NCBI RefSeq assembly: GCF_037975245.1
Contig: NC_092572.1
Coordinates: forward strand, 3,075,501-3,139,500
DNA: 64,000 nucleotides
Reading direction: 5' to 3'
From: Apostichopus japonicus
Taxonomy: Eukaryota > Echinodermata > Holothuroidea > Aspidochirotida > Stichopodidae
In this document: piece after piece, positions 38,641 to 51,300 of the stretch
Numbering within the stretch: position 1 is the first letter of the stretch
Layout of the letters: every line of letters begins with the position of its first letter
The notes under the pieces: generated by a model
What the model was told of the DNA's origin: nothing
Database searches by the model: none
What the model saw: the letters and a program-made list of their open reading frames with translations, nothing else
Program-made: the position numbers and the translations under genes

Positions 38641-39296
38641 TATAAGATATATAAGATATAAGAATCTTTATTGACCATGAAAGGAATTGGAGTTCACTCC
38701 ATCTCAGTATACATAAAACAGTCATAAATACATCAAAACATATGATTTATAATATATACATTTCTTAAGACAATAAAAAAAATCCATGTACTGGCATATA
38801 AAAAAGAAGAAAAACACTATTTCCTACAAAACTTGTTGGCAAGGCTAAGAATGGCCCTTGGCAAGAACGAACGTCTGTATCTTTCTGTCCGGCATCTGAT
38901 GACAATTGGCCTGCCAGTTTGACTGCTATACTCAACCTGATTTCCTAGAGGATGTTCCGACGACGTAATTGACATAATATTTCTTTTAGTTACCCTGACA
39001 AGCAGCTCATCTACTGATCTGAGATCATCAGACCGGCAAACTCGCCTCGCTTTTCTAACAAGTGTATTAATCTTAGCCATGTCTCTAGCGGTCGTATTGC
39101 CACCCCATGCAGCCAAGCAGAATGTAATAATGGTCTCGATGGCCACATTGTAGAACAAAGAAATGAGAGGTGCGTCTAGTCTGAATAAATTGAGCTTCCG
39201 TAGAAAGAACATACGTTGATTAGTTTTGGCCAGGACAGTGTTAACATGTTCACCCCACTCTAATTTATCAGTAAATAGTTTATACTGGACATATGA
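38641..39296 (-). pseudogene. 5'-truncated CR1/L2-like LINE, C-terminal end of reverse transcriptase
   Basis: The minus-strand frame runs from about 39,296 to 38,817. It reads through blocks such as KLEWGEHVNTV, MFFLRKL, LISLFYNVAIETIITFC, AAWGG and RRSFLPRAILSLANK, the order found at the C-terminus of CR1/L2-type retrotransposon reverse transcriptases. It is open for about 150 codons. The 3' side (38,641-38,816) is untranslated and ends in a TATAAGATATATAAGATATA repeat, a typical LINE tail. The 5' truncation point lies only about 20 bp upstream of exon 1 of the receptor gene on the other strand. Confidence 0.8.
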
Positions 39297-39315
39297 TATT
39301 TACATTACATTTCAG

Positions 39316-39380
39316 ACCTACAGTACACAAAATGTGGGATCATCTCAGAATGGCATGGGCAATATACTGGATTGTTATAG
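39316..39380 (+). CDS. Exon 1: start codon and signal peptide
   Basis: The acceptor TTACATTACATTTCAG precedes the exon and the donor ATAG|GTGAGTG is near consensus. Sixteen bases of leader lie before the ATG at 39,332. It encodes MWDHLRMAWAIYWIVI and the first base of the next codon, giving phase 1. With the start of exon 2 this forms a hydrophobic signal peptide, with likely cleavage after VQA. The acceptor implies an upstream non-coding exon, though none could be located. If the acceptor is not used, transcription may start close by, next to the truncated LINE. Confidence 0.7.
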
Positions 39381-42300
39381 GTGAGTGAAGTACTCTTTAA
39401 TGTATTGTGGACAGTATACAGTACAATAGTTTACTTATAACTGCTAGACATTTGATATTATTGTCTATAGATCCATGACCCCCATGAGTAACCATTATGT
39501 TTAGTTTACTTAAAAAATGGGGTGGTTTCAGTTTTGAGAGCAGTGTTTGATTTTGTGTGACTGTTGGATCATTGTTACACAATGTGGCAGTCATATCTAA
39601 TTAGGTTTTGATACAGTACTTATGCCTTGTTAGTGAACAACATTGTTGTGCAATATCTGTGTGCGTGATCAATATAATCAGATATTTTTTGGTGACAGTA
39701 GTTCACTTTGCTGTGCTTAAATGCTACAAAGAGGTAAATGGTCAAACTGTTGTGATCTAAGACTTTGCATGTGAAATTTAAATAACTCTGTACTTTTCCT
39801 GTAATGTGCAAACATTACTATTACAGTCTGTTCAGTCGTACAAAGCAACAGCTGTTTGTGGTTTTAGACAACAGTAGGTGTAAAAAAGACAAAGCTATTG
39901 TAGATTTTCTTAAAACAAGTATTTAAATTGAGATAAAAACTATACATGTTGCATACTGTGGTGTTATTGTATTATATTGTTAATCTTAGCTGTAGGTGTT
40001 TTTTACCTCTACGGCCTTCCATGTATTATTCTGCCTTATACGTGTTATATACTTGGGTTCGTTTTGCTGGTTGTGTTTTGTTGTTTAAAACCTCATTAAA
40101 GATGTAATCAAATGAATCAGTCGTCGTCATTAGTGCTACAATTTAAACAACATAATGGAGAGAGCTCTCAGACCAGAGAGACTAGAGACTGACCCAAATT
40201 CGAACAGTGCTTCGAAGGAGTGGGCTCACTGGATCAAAACATTTGAAAATTTTGTGCAAGTACTACCAACGCCTAGTACCGGTGAGATTGATAAACTTAG
40301 TATACTGACTAATTTCGTATCACCACGAATATACGAAACTATTTCAGAGTGCACTATCTACGGAGCTGCACTAAAGATCTTGAAGGAACTTTATTTGAAA
40401 CCAACAAGTGAAATATTTGCTAGACATAGGCTTGCTACGCGTAAACAAAATGCAGGGGAATCACTCAACGAGTATCTTCAGACACTTAAAGCATTAGCCA
40501 AAGAATGTGACTTTAAAGCGGTAACGGCAGAACAAAACCGAAATGAATATATTCGGGACTCGTTCATTAGTGGGTTGTACTCGCAAATTATTAGACAGCG
40601 GTTACTAGAAAATAAGAAATTAGATTTGCAGACAATGTTCGACCAAGCTAGGTCACTTGAGGCGGCTCAAAAGAATTCAGAATCTTACAGCTGTGGTTCA
40701 ACAATAGGTGCAGAAAACTCATCTGTAAGTGCAGCTGCCCGCGAAAGCAAGCAATCACAAGAATCACTTCGGGGAGCTAGTTTCGGCGCTCCTGGCAAGT
40801 GTTATTTCTGTGGCTACAAAAGACATCCTCGTTCAGAATGCCCTGCACGAGATGAGGACTGTAACAATTGTGGCAAAAAGGGTCATTTTTGGAAAATGTG
40901 CTGGTCATCGCAAAATGCTAACTCCCAAAGGACTTCTACAGCTTCAGCGTTGTTTGACAGACCAACAATTGCATCAGCTGGGACATCCCTGACTAGATCA
41001 ATGATAGAAATTAAGGTTAACGGTAAAATCGCTGTCTGGTTGATAGTGGAAGTACCGATAGCTTCATACTTGTGGAGAAGCTCGGATTGTCCGCGAAGCG
41101 AGCAGAATTGTCAGTTCGTATGACAGCCACATCTTTTGAACAAAAGTCCTCTCAAAAGTCTGAAGTTTTAATCGAGCTAAATAGTCAGCAGTATCCAAAA
41201 ACACAGCTACATATTATGTCGGATCTCTGCGCCGATGTCCTGTTAGGACTAGATTTCCAAATAAAGCATGAACGCGTCATCTTGGAGTACGGTGGCGCAT
41301 TGCCTCCGTTGGTACTGTGTGCTTTTGCCGATGCTAAGCTGGACCAGCAGGGAAATGAACCTCTTGTCACTATGGAGGTTGACCCTGTTAAACCTTTTAC
41401 TAATCTGGCAGCTGATTGTAAACCCATTGCAACAAAGTCTCGACGATACAGCGCTGATGATAGATATTTCATAAGTAGCGAAGTCCAACGATTGCTAAAA
41501 GAAGGAATAATTGAGCCAAGTAACTCACCCTGGAGGGCCCAAGTGGTTGTAACGAAAAACGACAACCACAAGAAACGGCTGGTCATAGACTATTCGGAGA
41601 CAATAAATCGCTATACGCTGCCAGACAGCTACCACACCCACTGCCCCGCATTGATGACATTGTGAACAATATCGCCCGGTACAAAGTTTTCAGTACATGT
41701 ATTCGATCTGCGCAATGCTTACCACCAAATACCCTTACAGCCTGAGGATAGACTATATACTGCCTTTGAGGCTGATAGGGGCCTATACCAGTATACTAGG
41801 CTCCCATTCGGGATAACAAATGGAGTTCCCTGTTTCCAGAGAGAAATTGATAATTTTATCAAGGAAGAGGGCCTCGAGGCAACGTTTGCCTATCTAGATG
41901 ATGTAACAGTAGGAGGTGCAAATGAAGCCGAATTAGTACGAAACCAAGCGAAATTCCTGGATGCCGCTCGTCGAAAGAACATTACCTTTTAAGGAAAACA
42001 AAAGCGTTATCGCGACTAAGCAACTGAGTATCCTAGGGTATGTAATTGAAGATGGAGAATTGCGACCTGACCCCGAGCGGCTCCGCCCTTTGAAGGAACT
42101 GCCTATCCCCCAGAATTTGAAGGCCCTTCGACTTTGTATGGGAATGTTTGCTTATTACGCCCGCTGGATACCTAACTTTTCTTCCAAAGTTAAATCACTG
42201 ACTGAATCCCCCACATTTCCTTTGGGGGAGGAGGCTGTGAAAGCCTTTGATCGTCTGAAAGCAGACATTGAAAACTCTGTAGTAACGGCAATTGATGAAA

Positions 42301-45300
42301 CTATTCCTTTCGAAGTGGAAACAGATGCCTCAGGAGTAGCCATAGCAGCGACACTAAATCAAGCTGGACGGCCAGTCGCCTTTTTCTCCCGTCCGTTGAA
42401 TGGAGCTGAGAAGAATCACCCAGCAGTTGAGAAGGAAGCACTAGCTATCATTGAAGCAGTCAGCCATTGGTCATATTACCTAATTGGCAGGCGGTTTAAA
42501 CTGACGACTGACCAAAAGTCTGTCAGTTATGTATTTGACATTCAGCACAAGGGCAAGATAAAGAATGAGAAAATGAGGCGTTGGAGAATAGAACTTTCGT
42601 GTTTCACGTTTGATATCGTCTATCGCCCAGGAAGTGAAAACATTCCACCCGACACATTGACTAGAGCATTCTGTTCGGCAATTAGCATAGAAGACAACTT
42701 CGCTGAGCTTCACAATGCGTTGTGTCACCCAGGAGTTACTAGAATGTGGCACTTCATCAAATCGAAGAACCTTCCATTCGGGATAGAGGAAGTGAGGAAG
42801 ATGACAGCAGCTTGTAAGGTCTGTACAAAGCTTAAACCCAGATTTTACAAGCCTTGTAATTCACCCCTAGTCAAGGCTACTCAACCCTTTGAGAGGCTCA
42901 ACGTAGACTTTAAGGGACCACTGCCTAGCACCAATAGGAATATTTACTTTCTGACAGTAGTCGATGAGTTTTCAAGATTTCCGTTTATTTTCCCATGTTC
43001 CGATATGACGTCGTCAACAGTTATTGCTTGCCTCTGTCAGGTTTTCTCCCTATTCGGAACCCCAGCATACATCCACTCTGACAGGGGGCAGCATTCTTGA
43101 GTAAGGAACTTACTGAATTTCTTATGTTGAGGGGTGTGGCATGTAGTAGAACGACAAGCTATAACCCTCAAGGTAACGGTCAAACTGACAGGTACAATGG
43201 GATAGTTTGGAAAACAATAATGTTAGCCCTAGAAACAAGAGGACTACCTGCTAAGCACTGGCAGGAAGTCCTACCTGATGCCCTTCACTCAGTTCGATCC
43301 CTCGTGTGTACCACTACTGATCAAACACCACACGAGAGATTTTTGAAGTTCCACAGGAGATCCTCCTCTGGGGTCTCTGTCCCTTCTTGGCTTTGCTCGC
43401 CAGGTCCTGTGCTTGTTAAATATCATGTTCGTGCTCATAAAACGGATCCACTAGTCGATAAGGCTGAGCTCATTCAGGCTAACCCCCAGTATGCTCATGT
43501 CCGTTTTCAGGACGGCAGAGAATCGACAGTCTCACTTCGTCATCTAGCCCCTGTTGGTGTGGTAGAGAATAATGACCTCAGGGGAGGACCTAAGGGCGGA
43601 AATGGAACTGAACTTTTAGTTGATAGTAGGGATTTGACTGAGGAAGTCCCAAGTGTTGATAAAAAAGGCTCCCAGTGGGTTGTGAAGCTGAGGATAGTTT
43701 GGCTGTAAAAGAGACTTTAAGCATAAGGCGTTCAGCGAGGAAAGGTAAACCTCCTGATCGTTTGGACCTTAAACATGCTTCTATGTCGAACGTTGTCAAG
43801 TGTTTTCTGGTTTCTATGTGGTGTTATTGTATTATATTGTTAATCTTAGCTGTAGGTGTTTTTGACCCTTACGGCCTTCCATGTATTATTCTGCCTCATA
43901 CGTGTTATATACTTGGGTTCATTTTGCTGGTTGTGTTTTGTTGTTTAAAACCTCATTAAAGGTGTAATCAAATGAATCAGTCGTCGTCATTAGTACTACA
44001 CATACATGTTAAAATATATATATTTTATCAACATGCTCATATAAGGTTATTAGTACGTTGTTTGATGTTGTTATTTCTCCATCATGCAGGGTCATTTGTT
44101 CAGGCACAGGAGTTCAGTACTACAGTTGTTAAGGAAGGGGAAGATGCAACAATAGAATGTGGGTTACAGACTAAAGTGGCAGAAGGTTACCTGAAATGGG
44201 AAACCATGACTAATGGTAGCCCTGTAGACTTAGCATATGATCTTAAAGGCGGACATACTGACTGCGATGACAGAATTATCAATTGTACTCTATACGCCAA
44301 TGGTAGTATCCAACTGGAGTCTGTTAGCAAGGAAGATGGTGCCAGATATTACCGTTGCCTTAGAGGAGATGCAGATGGGTACAACTATTATTCTGATCAC
44401 AGGCTCTTAGTTTTGTCCAAAGGTTTGTAGCCACTGGTTGTTAAAATGATATGCATTCCACGATATCTACTAACAAACAGATGTCTAAATCTAGGACAGT
44501 TTTTCGATTTCGATTGAATGAATCATTCTTGCACACTGTGGCAGTCGAATTTGACTAGTTTGTAATACTGTAGTTATTATGTAGAGCCTCTCATTATTGC
44601 CCTGTTACTGAACAACATTGTTGTGCAATCTCTGTATGTGTGATCAATATAATTAGATATTTGCTGAGTAGTTCACTTTGAACTAAAGATTTGTGTATGC
44701 ATTTTATGATAAATACTCACAAACAGATGTCTAATATCTAGATAGCCCAAATCTTGTTTTATAATTTTGATAGGTTCTTGTCAATCTCATGAATCTCGTT
44801 CTCTATACAAGGATTTTGTAATGAGCTACAAAGCTGTGTTTTGGTTATTTGCCTAATGGAGGCAAGTTACCTATGCAGTTAAGTTGGCGTTTGTGTGTGT
44901 GTGTGTGTGTGTGATGCAATAGCTTTAAACACGATATCTCAAGATATTCTATGCAGTTCTCATATGTGGCATGTAGTTTCCATAACTGTTTTGGGTGGAG
45001 GTAAAGACCATTTGGGGTCAGCAGAAGGCAAACTGGAAAAATTTCAAAAATGCTGTATCTACAGTATAGAGCCTGGACATCAAAGGAGCTCATGCACATG
45101 TGGTAGAATAGCCCTAGAACTGTAGTGTGAAGTTTAGCACAATTTTGTGTATTTCAGAGTTCATTTAAGGTTATCATGGGTCAAAACTTGAAATCCTTGT
45201 AAACACAAATACACGATATCTCCAGATAGGAAAGATTACTGGCTCTCATATTTTTCTCTCTGTAAAGGTTTATAAACGCAAACCTTGTAAACATGATAAT

Positions 45301-48300
45301 GAAGATAGGTTACATCACATACAGTAGCTCATATTTGGCATGTGTCTTTCTTATAGTGAGTACAGGGACCCTATTTTGGGGATGGAGGTCAAAAGTCATT
45401 TGGGTTCAGCAGAGATTCAAATGGTCAAACTATCAAAGTACTTTATCTTGAGAACTATACCTATAAAAAGATCATGAATCCATGGTAGATGACCCAAATG
45501 ATTGTAAAAGCCCAGTCACATCTCACCGGATTGCAATAACGGAGAGGGAACGAAGACAAAAAATGTCACTCCGTTGATGTACGTTAGTGTCCGTTTAGTC
45601 TGCGGTTCTCCTCCGTCCGTCTACGTTTCATTACCGGGACAGTCCGGTTTGTCCGGTGTCGATTTTGAACATGCACAAAACTTGGAACGGACATCCACCG
45701 AAAAATGTCTCCGTTATTTATTCGTTACTAATCCGTTAAGCTTCCGTTTTATCAGTTTCTCATGCGTTTTGTTCGTTCTGTATGCGTTTGGCATACTGTA
45801 TTTCTCCGTTCGTCTCTGGTTATTGCTATTGCTCACCGGTTCATTAACGGACAAAGAACGGAAGAAACGTAGAAGTACAGTATCTATACCGTATATTCGA
45901 CGGACGCTAACGTAGAAATAACGGAAGTGCAAAGGAATAGAACTGACAATGAACAGATAGGTAACGGACGTAACACGGAAGAAACGGAAGAACTCAGGCC
46001 AGGAAAGTATAACAGACGGACATAGAACGGAGATGCAGCGTACCTCCACCTTGTCCACTCCAAGCGTCCCACGCCTCATTCTGCTCCTATAACCTCTACC
46101 GTCAACACCTACATCATGTACCCTTCAGAAACTTGATTCAAGCTTCAGACCACAGTGTCAGCTTTACAAGCACAGATGCTTATCATTGAAGCCAACATCA
46201 AGACCAATGAACAAGTCAAGAAGAGAAGGAAGAGACGTGCTCGGCGTAAATGCTGGTCTAGGGCCTTGCTAGGTTCACAGAGAAGACAGCACTGTGGTCT
46301 TTATGACCAACTAATGCAGGAGCTGCGAATGGAAGACCAAAATCTTTTATCAACTTCATGAGGATGCCCCCTGATTTTGAGGCACTCCGGAGGCCCAGGT
46401 TTTAGACCGTTTCTTCTCCGTTGCTAGTCCGGTATGTCCGTTACTTTTCCGGTACTCCTACGTTTTGTATGTTCTTTATCCGTTAATTGTCCGTTGTAAA
46501 TTCGTTACTATCCGTTGGTGTTCGTTAGTTCGTTCGTTGTTATTCCGTTGTTCATCCGTTGTTCGTCCGTTGCTGTCCGTCCCTTGTACGTTTGTAATCC
46601 GTTTTCACCGTTGAACGTCCGGTACGTTGCAACCCCCAGATGCATGCGCGACAACTTTTGCCAACGGAAATAACCGGATGACTGTTTTTCGCGCGTACTC
46701 TTGTCCGTTCGTGCAATCCGGTGAGATGTGACTGGGCCTTAAGTAAAATTGTTGGAACAATTTGGTAAAGGTGAAAGTCCATGTAGGGTTTGCATGCAGT
46801 TCTAAGTCAAACCCAACAAAATTTCTAAAGGTCAGGTCTCAATGGAGATGTGAAACTTATGCTGATTTGCCTTTCCCATACATACAGTAGTAGAACCACC
46901 TTGCTGTTTTAGGTGAAGGTCAAAGGTCAGCTTAGGTACATGCAGTATGAACTTCAGCCGGTTAGTGTGTAATCTAATCTTGTGCTGCATTTGCATTTGT
47001 TTTTAAAAGCAAGTAACAGCTTGGAGGAGTTTCCCTCTGGTTTTGTAATGGAGTTCTTTCCATCTCAGTAAAACAGAGAACCATGTGTGGAAATACAAGA
47101 GGCACAATATCTCAAAAAGAAATCTTCAGAGACATTATAATTCTTAAACTTGAGCTACCTGTACAGTACTATAATTGCATCATAGAAACTGCAATGCATT
47201 TTTGAGGACAATAGTGTACATGTGTATTTGTGGGTGACCGCATTTTACAATAACACTGCTCAGTGGATGTGTTACTGAAGTGATATGTACAATACTTTCA
47301 AGTTAATTTGCAATGCAATTTATACATTCTGCCTGGTGATGCTGTTTTGACAAATTTGATCTTGTTGGAGAATTGTCCAAGTGAGTAAATGAGGCCAAGG
47401 CCATTTCAGTTGCAAACAGAAGTAAGCAAAACTCTTTGAAAAGTTACTTTCAAAGGAATAGGATGAATGTTTCCGAAAAGCATCCCTGTAGTTATCAAGA
47501 TGGTATTAAAGTTAAGACCAACAATATTTAATATTAAGTTGGTTATTATCTGGTTCACACAGACAATATATATAGACTGGTTTTCTTTGATGGAATTTCA
47601 AGTATGTTCCATGATAGATATATAGTGTATAGTGTAAAGTCACTTTGTAGAAGTCAATGTAGTTTCAACTTTGGTAATGTTCTAGAACTTTAATAGAATA
47701 AAATGGCCCTTTCATGTCAGAGAAACAGAGAATAATCTGTGGAAACCTTGTAATCTCTTGATATCTTTAAAGGGGATCCCAACTTTTAGATATTAGATAC
47801 CTAAAAGATGCATCTAGTGACACATCAAACCCTCAATACATTATTGCATTGCTGGCTTTCTCTTATTTATGGAAATGAACTGTTTATGATTTAGCTGAGT
47901 GCCATGTCAAAAATAGAGTAATGCAGAGAAAACTTTCCTCACTTGCCTCTCTCCACTCAGGGGTTAAATGGGTACCTGTGAGGTACAGCAACTTGCCATT
48001 GGGCGGAGTATATCACTGCAGCTGACTGGAGGGATTGTCTCTGGGACAGGTTATCATTGACCACCCTTACACTAATTTCCAGTGGTAATATAACGTCTGG
48101 AAAGCGCTTTGAGACAGGCTATCAAGTGCTATGAAATATCAAATATTATATTACTAAAGATTTGTGCCTTTAATATGCCACATGTACTGTAGGTGTTAAC
48201 TTGTAGTTTGAAGCAAATCTGTGCAGATGTACAAGGTGGACACATCATGATATACTTTGGTTTTCTTTTCTTGCTCTTAGAATCTCCATCAATTTCACAA

Positions 48301-51300
48301 TCACCTACCTCAGCGATAGCTTTCAAAGCAAGTAGGAAGGGCATCGTTCATAGGTATGGAGAACCGGTCTGTGAAGATGATGTGGATGGGAACCTCCCAG
48401 TAGTCTGCTATCCATCGTCTGGTATAATTGTAGACAGAGAATATGAGACTATTCAGTGTAATTGTACAGACTCAGATGGGCTGATGGACAATGTGACATT
48501 TCCTGTAACAAGTTAGTACCTTTTTGGTAGTGTTTTCAATGTAGAAACTGATATTCTAAATCTTTTGTAAAGTAACTGAGTACAAATAGAACATCCCTTG
48601 AAGTACAACAGCAGTAATGTTTGTCTTACTGGATATTATACTATGTTGAACTTGTTGGAATATTGTCAAAGTGAGCACATTAGGCTAAGGTCATTTCAGT
48701 TCAAACAGAAGTAAGCTAAAATCTTTGAAAAGTTACTTTTCCAAAGGGAATAGCTAGGGTTAAAGTTTCTGACAAACTTTCCTAAAATGAAAAATTTGGC
48801 AAGTTATGACAAACAACAGTATCTAACATGCGTTTTAATAGCATGAGTATGAGGGCAAGGCTCAAAGTCTAACTAGGAGTTTGGAGGTAATCTTTGATTT
48901 GTATTTATATATACTTAATTTCCAAAATTGGCAAATGAGTATATCAGGTAACTATGCAATATATATATATAACATATATTTATAGTGAAGTATATATAAG
49001 TATAACAATACTTTTTTTCCTGCTCTGTTGTTGCTTTAGGGCAAATGTCTTCTCCCCCATCAATTGAAACACATCACATAGAGTCAGTAAGTTCCTATAA
49101 CATGGGTGAGAAGGGTGTGCTACATGGATACAATGCTCCAGTCTGTGAAGATGATGTGGATGGGAACCTCCCAGTAGTCTGCTATCCACCGCCTGGTGTA
49201 ATTGTAGACAGAGAATATGGGACTATTCAGTGTCATTGTACAGACACAGATGGGCTAATGGACAGTGTGACATTTCATGTAACAAGTTAGTACTTTTTTC
49301 TCATGCTTTCATTGTAGAAACTTGTATGCTATTGATAAAATTCTTTATAAAGATGGAATGTTTATAGACTTGTAGTACAATAGACGGACTATGAGAACAA
49401 TATACTTACCGAAATCCCAGATCTGGCTTTATAACTGGTTTAATCTGGCCCTATTAAGCCTTATCTGGCCATACAAAGCCAGAAATAACTGGATATGTAA
49501 TCAATCCAGATATGCAGATCAAGTTTTATCTGGACATACAAGTCCAGGTATTGATAATACATGTAAGACTATGCTCTTACATAGTGTATTTTCACATAGG
49601 TTTACATTGCCCTATATTAAGGTTCTGCACATGCATATATGTTAATGAAAAAGCAATGCACTGTGCACACTAAGTCAAAGAGGTGGCGGGGGGGGAGGTA
49701 ACTCTGACGGGGCTACTTTTTTATCTGGGTTTTAGCTGGAAAAAGGATGACTTAGAGAGTAAGTGGAAAGGCCTGCTGGTGGACAAAGGAGATATGTGTA
49801 TTGTTACTTTGGGAGCCAGATAAGACTGGGAGTGTATATATGGTAGGAGTAGAGAGAAGAAGGGAGTTTAATAGAAAGTATTGGTATATTAAGTAATGGT
49901 GACAGAGATTCATAAAAATAACCTATTGTTGTCAGGACATTGGCAAAGCTTTTGCTGAACAGTTAGAAGTAGGGATGAAAGTTTGGAACGGATGGAAACA
50001 AGTAATATATTTTTGGACTGAACTTAGATACTGAATGGTACATATATCACCCTTCTGGAACTTATTTATTAAAGCAAAGATATTGCAACTAGAGGAATAG
50101 CACAAAGCAATGGTATCAACATCTACAGGACCACAGAAGAATAAATAACTTAAGGTTCCTTCAAGTATTTGTTTAAGCTTACCAGTACTGCAGGATGCCA
50201 ATTTATTTGAGTAAGTATTAAGATGATTTACCTGTGCCCAAAATTTGGAATGTACATGTATTATATATCAGTTTGCACATTACACAATTTTACTATATTC
50301 CAATGCAGTTCTTTGTTTATATTTAGCATGTGTCTTGCTCTCTGTATGGGTTTCCATACCAGAACAGAGATAACTGTTCAAGCTAGAAAGTTACTCTCAA
50401 TGCTAGTCTTTGTAGATTTGGCTCCTTATTTCCTATTTGATCGACATAACCCACTTACATGAAGTTATTCCAGATATATAGATAAAGTTTAATCTGGCCA
50501 AATAAAGCCAGATATAACTGGATATGTAGTCAATCCGGATATGCAGATACATTTTTATCTGGCCCAGATATGGAAGCCATAAAATGTAACCAGAATAATT
50601 TTTATATAGGCCATATAAAACTTCATTTCATATCAAGTTACATCTGCCCAATTTTTTTATCTGGCCAGAAATAAATTCCAGATCTGGAGCAGATCTGGCT
50701 TAGATTGATATTCCAGATCTTGCCCAGATCTGGATTTTTATATCTTGCCCAGATCTGGGATTTTGGTAAAATATCCCTTGAAGTATAACAACATTAATTC
50801 TTCTTACTGGATATTAGACTACTTTGATCTTGTTGGAATATTGTCAAAGTGAGCACATGAGGCCAAGGTCATTTCAGTTCCAAACAGAAGTAATGAAAGG
50901 TTACTTCTCCAAAGGAATAGGGTGAACATTTCTGACAATCTGTACAAGTTAGCAAGATGGAAAGTTATGACAAACAACAGTATCTAACATTACATTTTAG
51001 TAGCATGAGTGTGAGTGCAAGGCTTAAAGTCGAATTAGGAGTTTGGAGGTAATATTTGATTTGTATTTATACTTAATTTCGAAAAATGGCAAGTATGAGT
51101 ATATCAGGTAACTATGCAATACATAGATATATATTTAAACATGTATTTATAGAATGACAATACTTTCTGTCTTGCTTTGTGGTTGCTTTAGGGCAAATGT
51201 CTTCTCCCCCATCAATTGAAACACCTCACAGAGAGTCAATAAGTTCCTATAACATGGGTATAAAGGGTGTGCTACATGGCTACAACGATCCAGTCTGTGA

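Larger units (their letters stand above)
39957..44000 (+). mobile_element. Complete but inactivated Ty3/Gypsy-like LTR retrotransposon
   Basis: Two 184-bp LTRs (TG...CA) enclose gag- and pol-like sequence, and the 5-bp target duplication CATAC flanks it (39,952-39,956 and 44,001-44,005). By eye the LTRs differ at seven positions, so the insertion is not recent. Domain order gag, protease, reverse transcriptase, RNase H, integrase is that of Ty3/Gypsy elements. The reading frame shifts several times, and the integrase catalytic glutamate position reads aspartate. It lies in sense orientation in intron 1 of the Ig/HYR gene and carries two ATTAAA polyadenylation signals. No tRNA-type primer site follows the 5' LTR; a self-complementary site is present instead. 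Confidence 0.9.
39381..44089 (+). other. Intron 1, enlarged by a Ty3/Gypsy-like insertion
   Basis: Phase-1 intron. Removing the 4,044-bp retroelement and its 5-bp duplicate leaves about 660 bp. Part of the left portion (39,565-39,712) is duplicated downstream of exon 2. Confidence 0.7.
44423..48280 (+). other. Intron 2
   Basis: Contains the duplicated segment, a GT microsatellite (44,892-44,912), GGTCAAAGGTCA-type repeats, a Harbinger derivative, the first intronic duplication unit and a SINE-like copy. No further Ig-like exon was recognised in it. Confidence 0.6.

Noticed and set aside
45574-46079. Open frames of 113 and 121 codons on opposite strands
   Set aside because: They lie in the hexamer-rich arm of the Harbinger derivative and lack transposase motifs.
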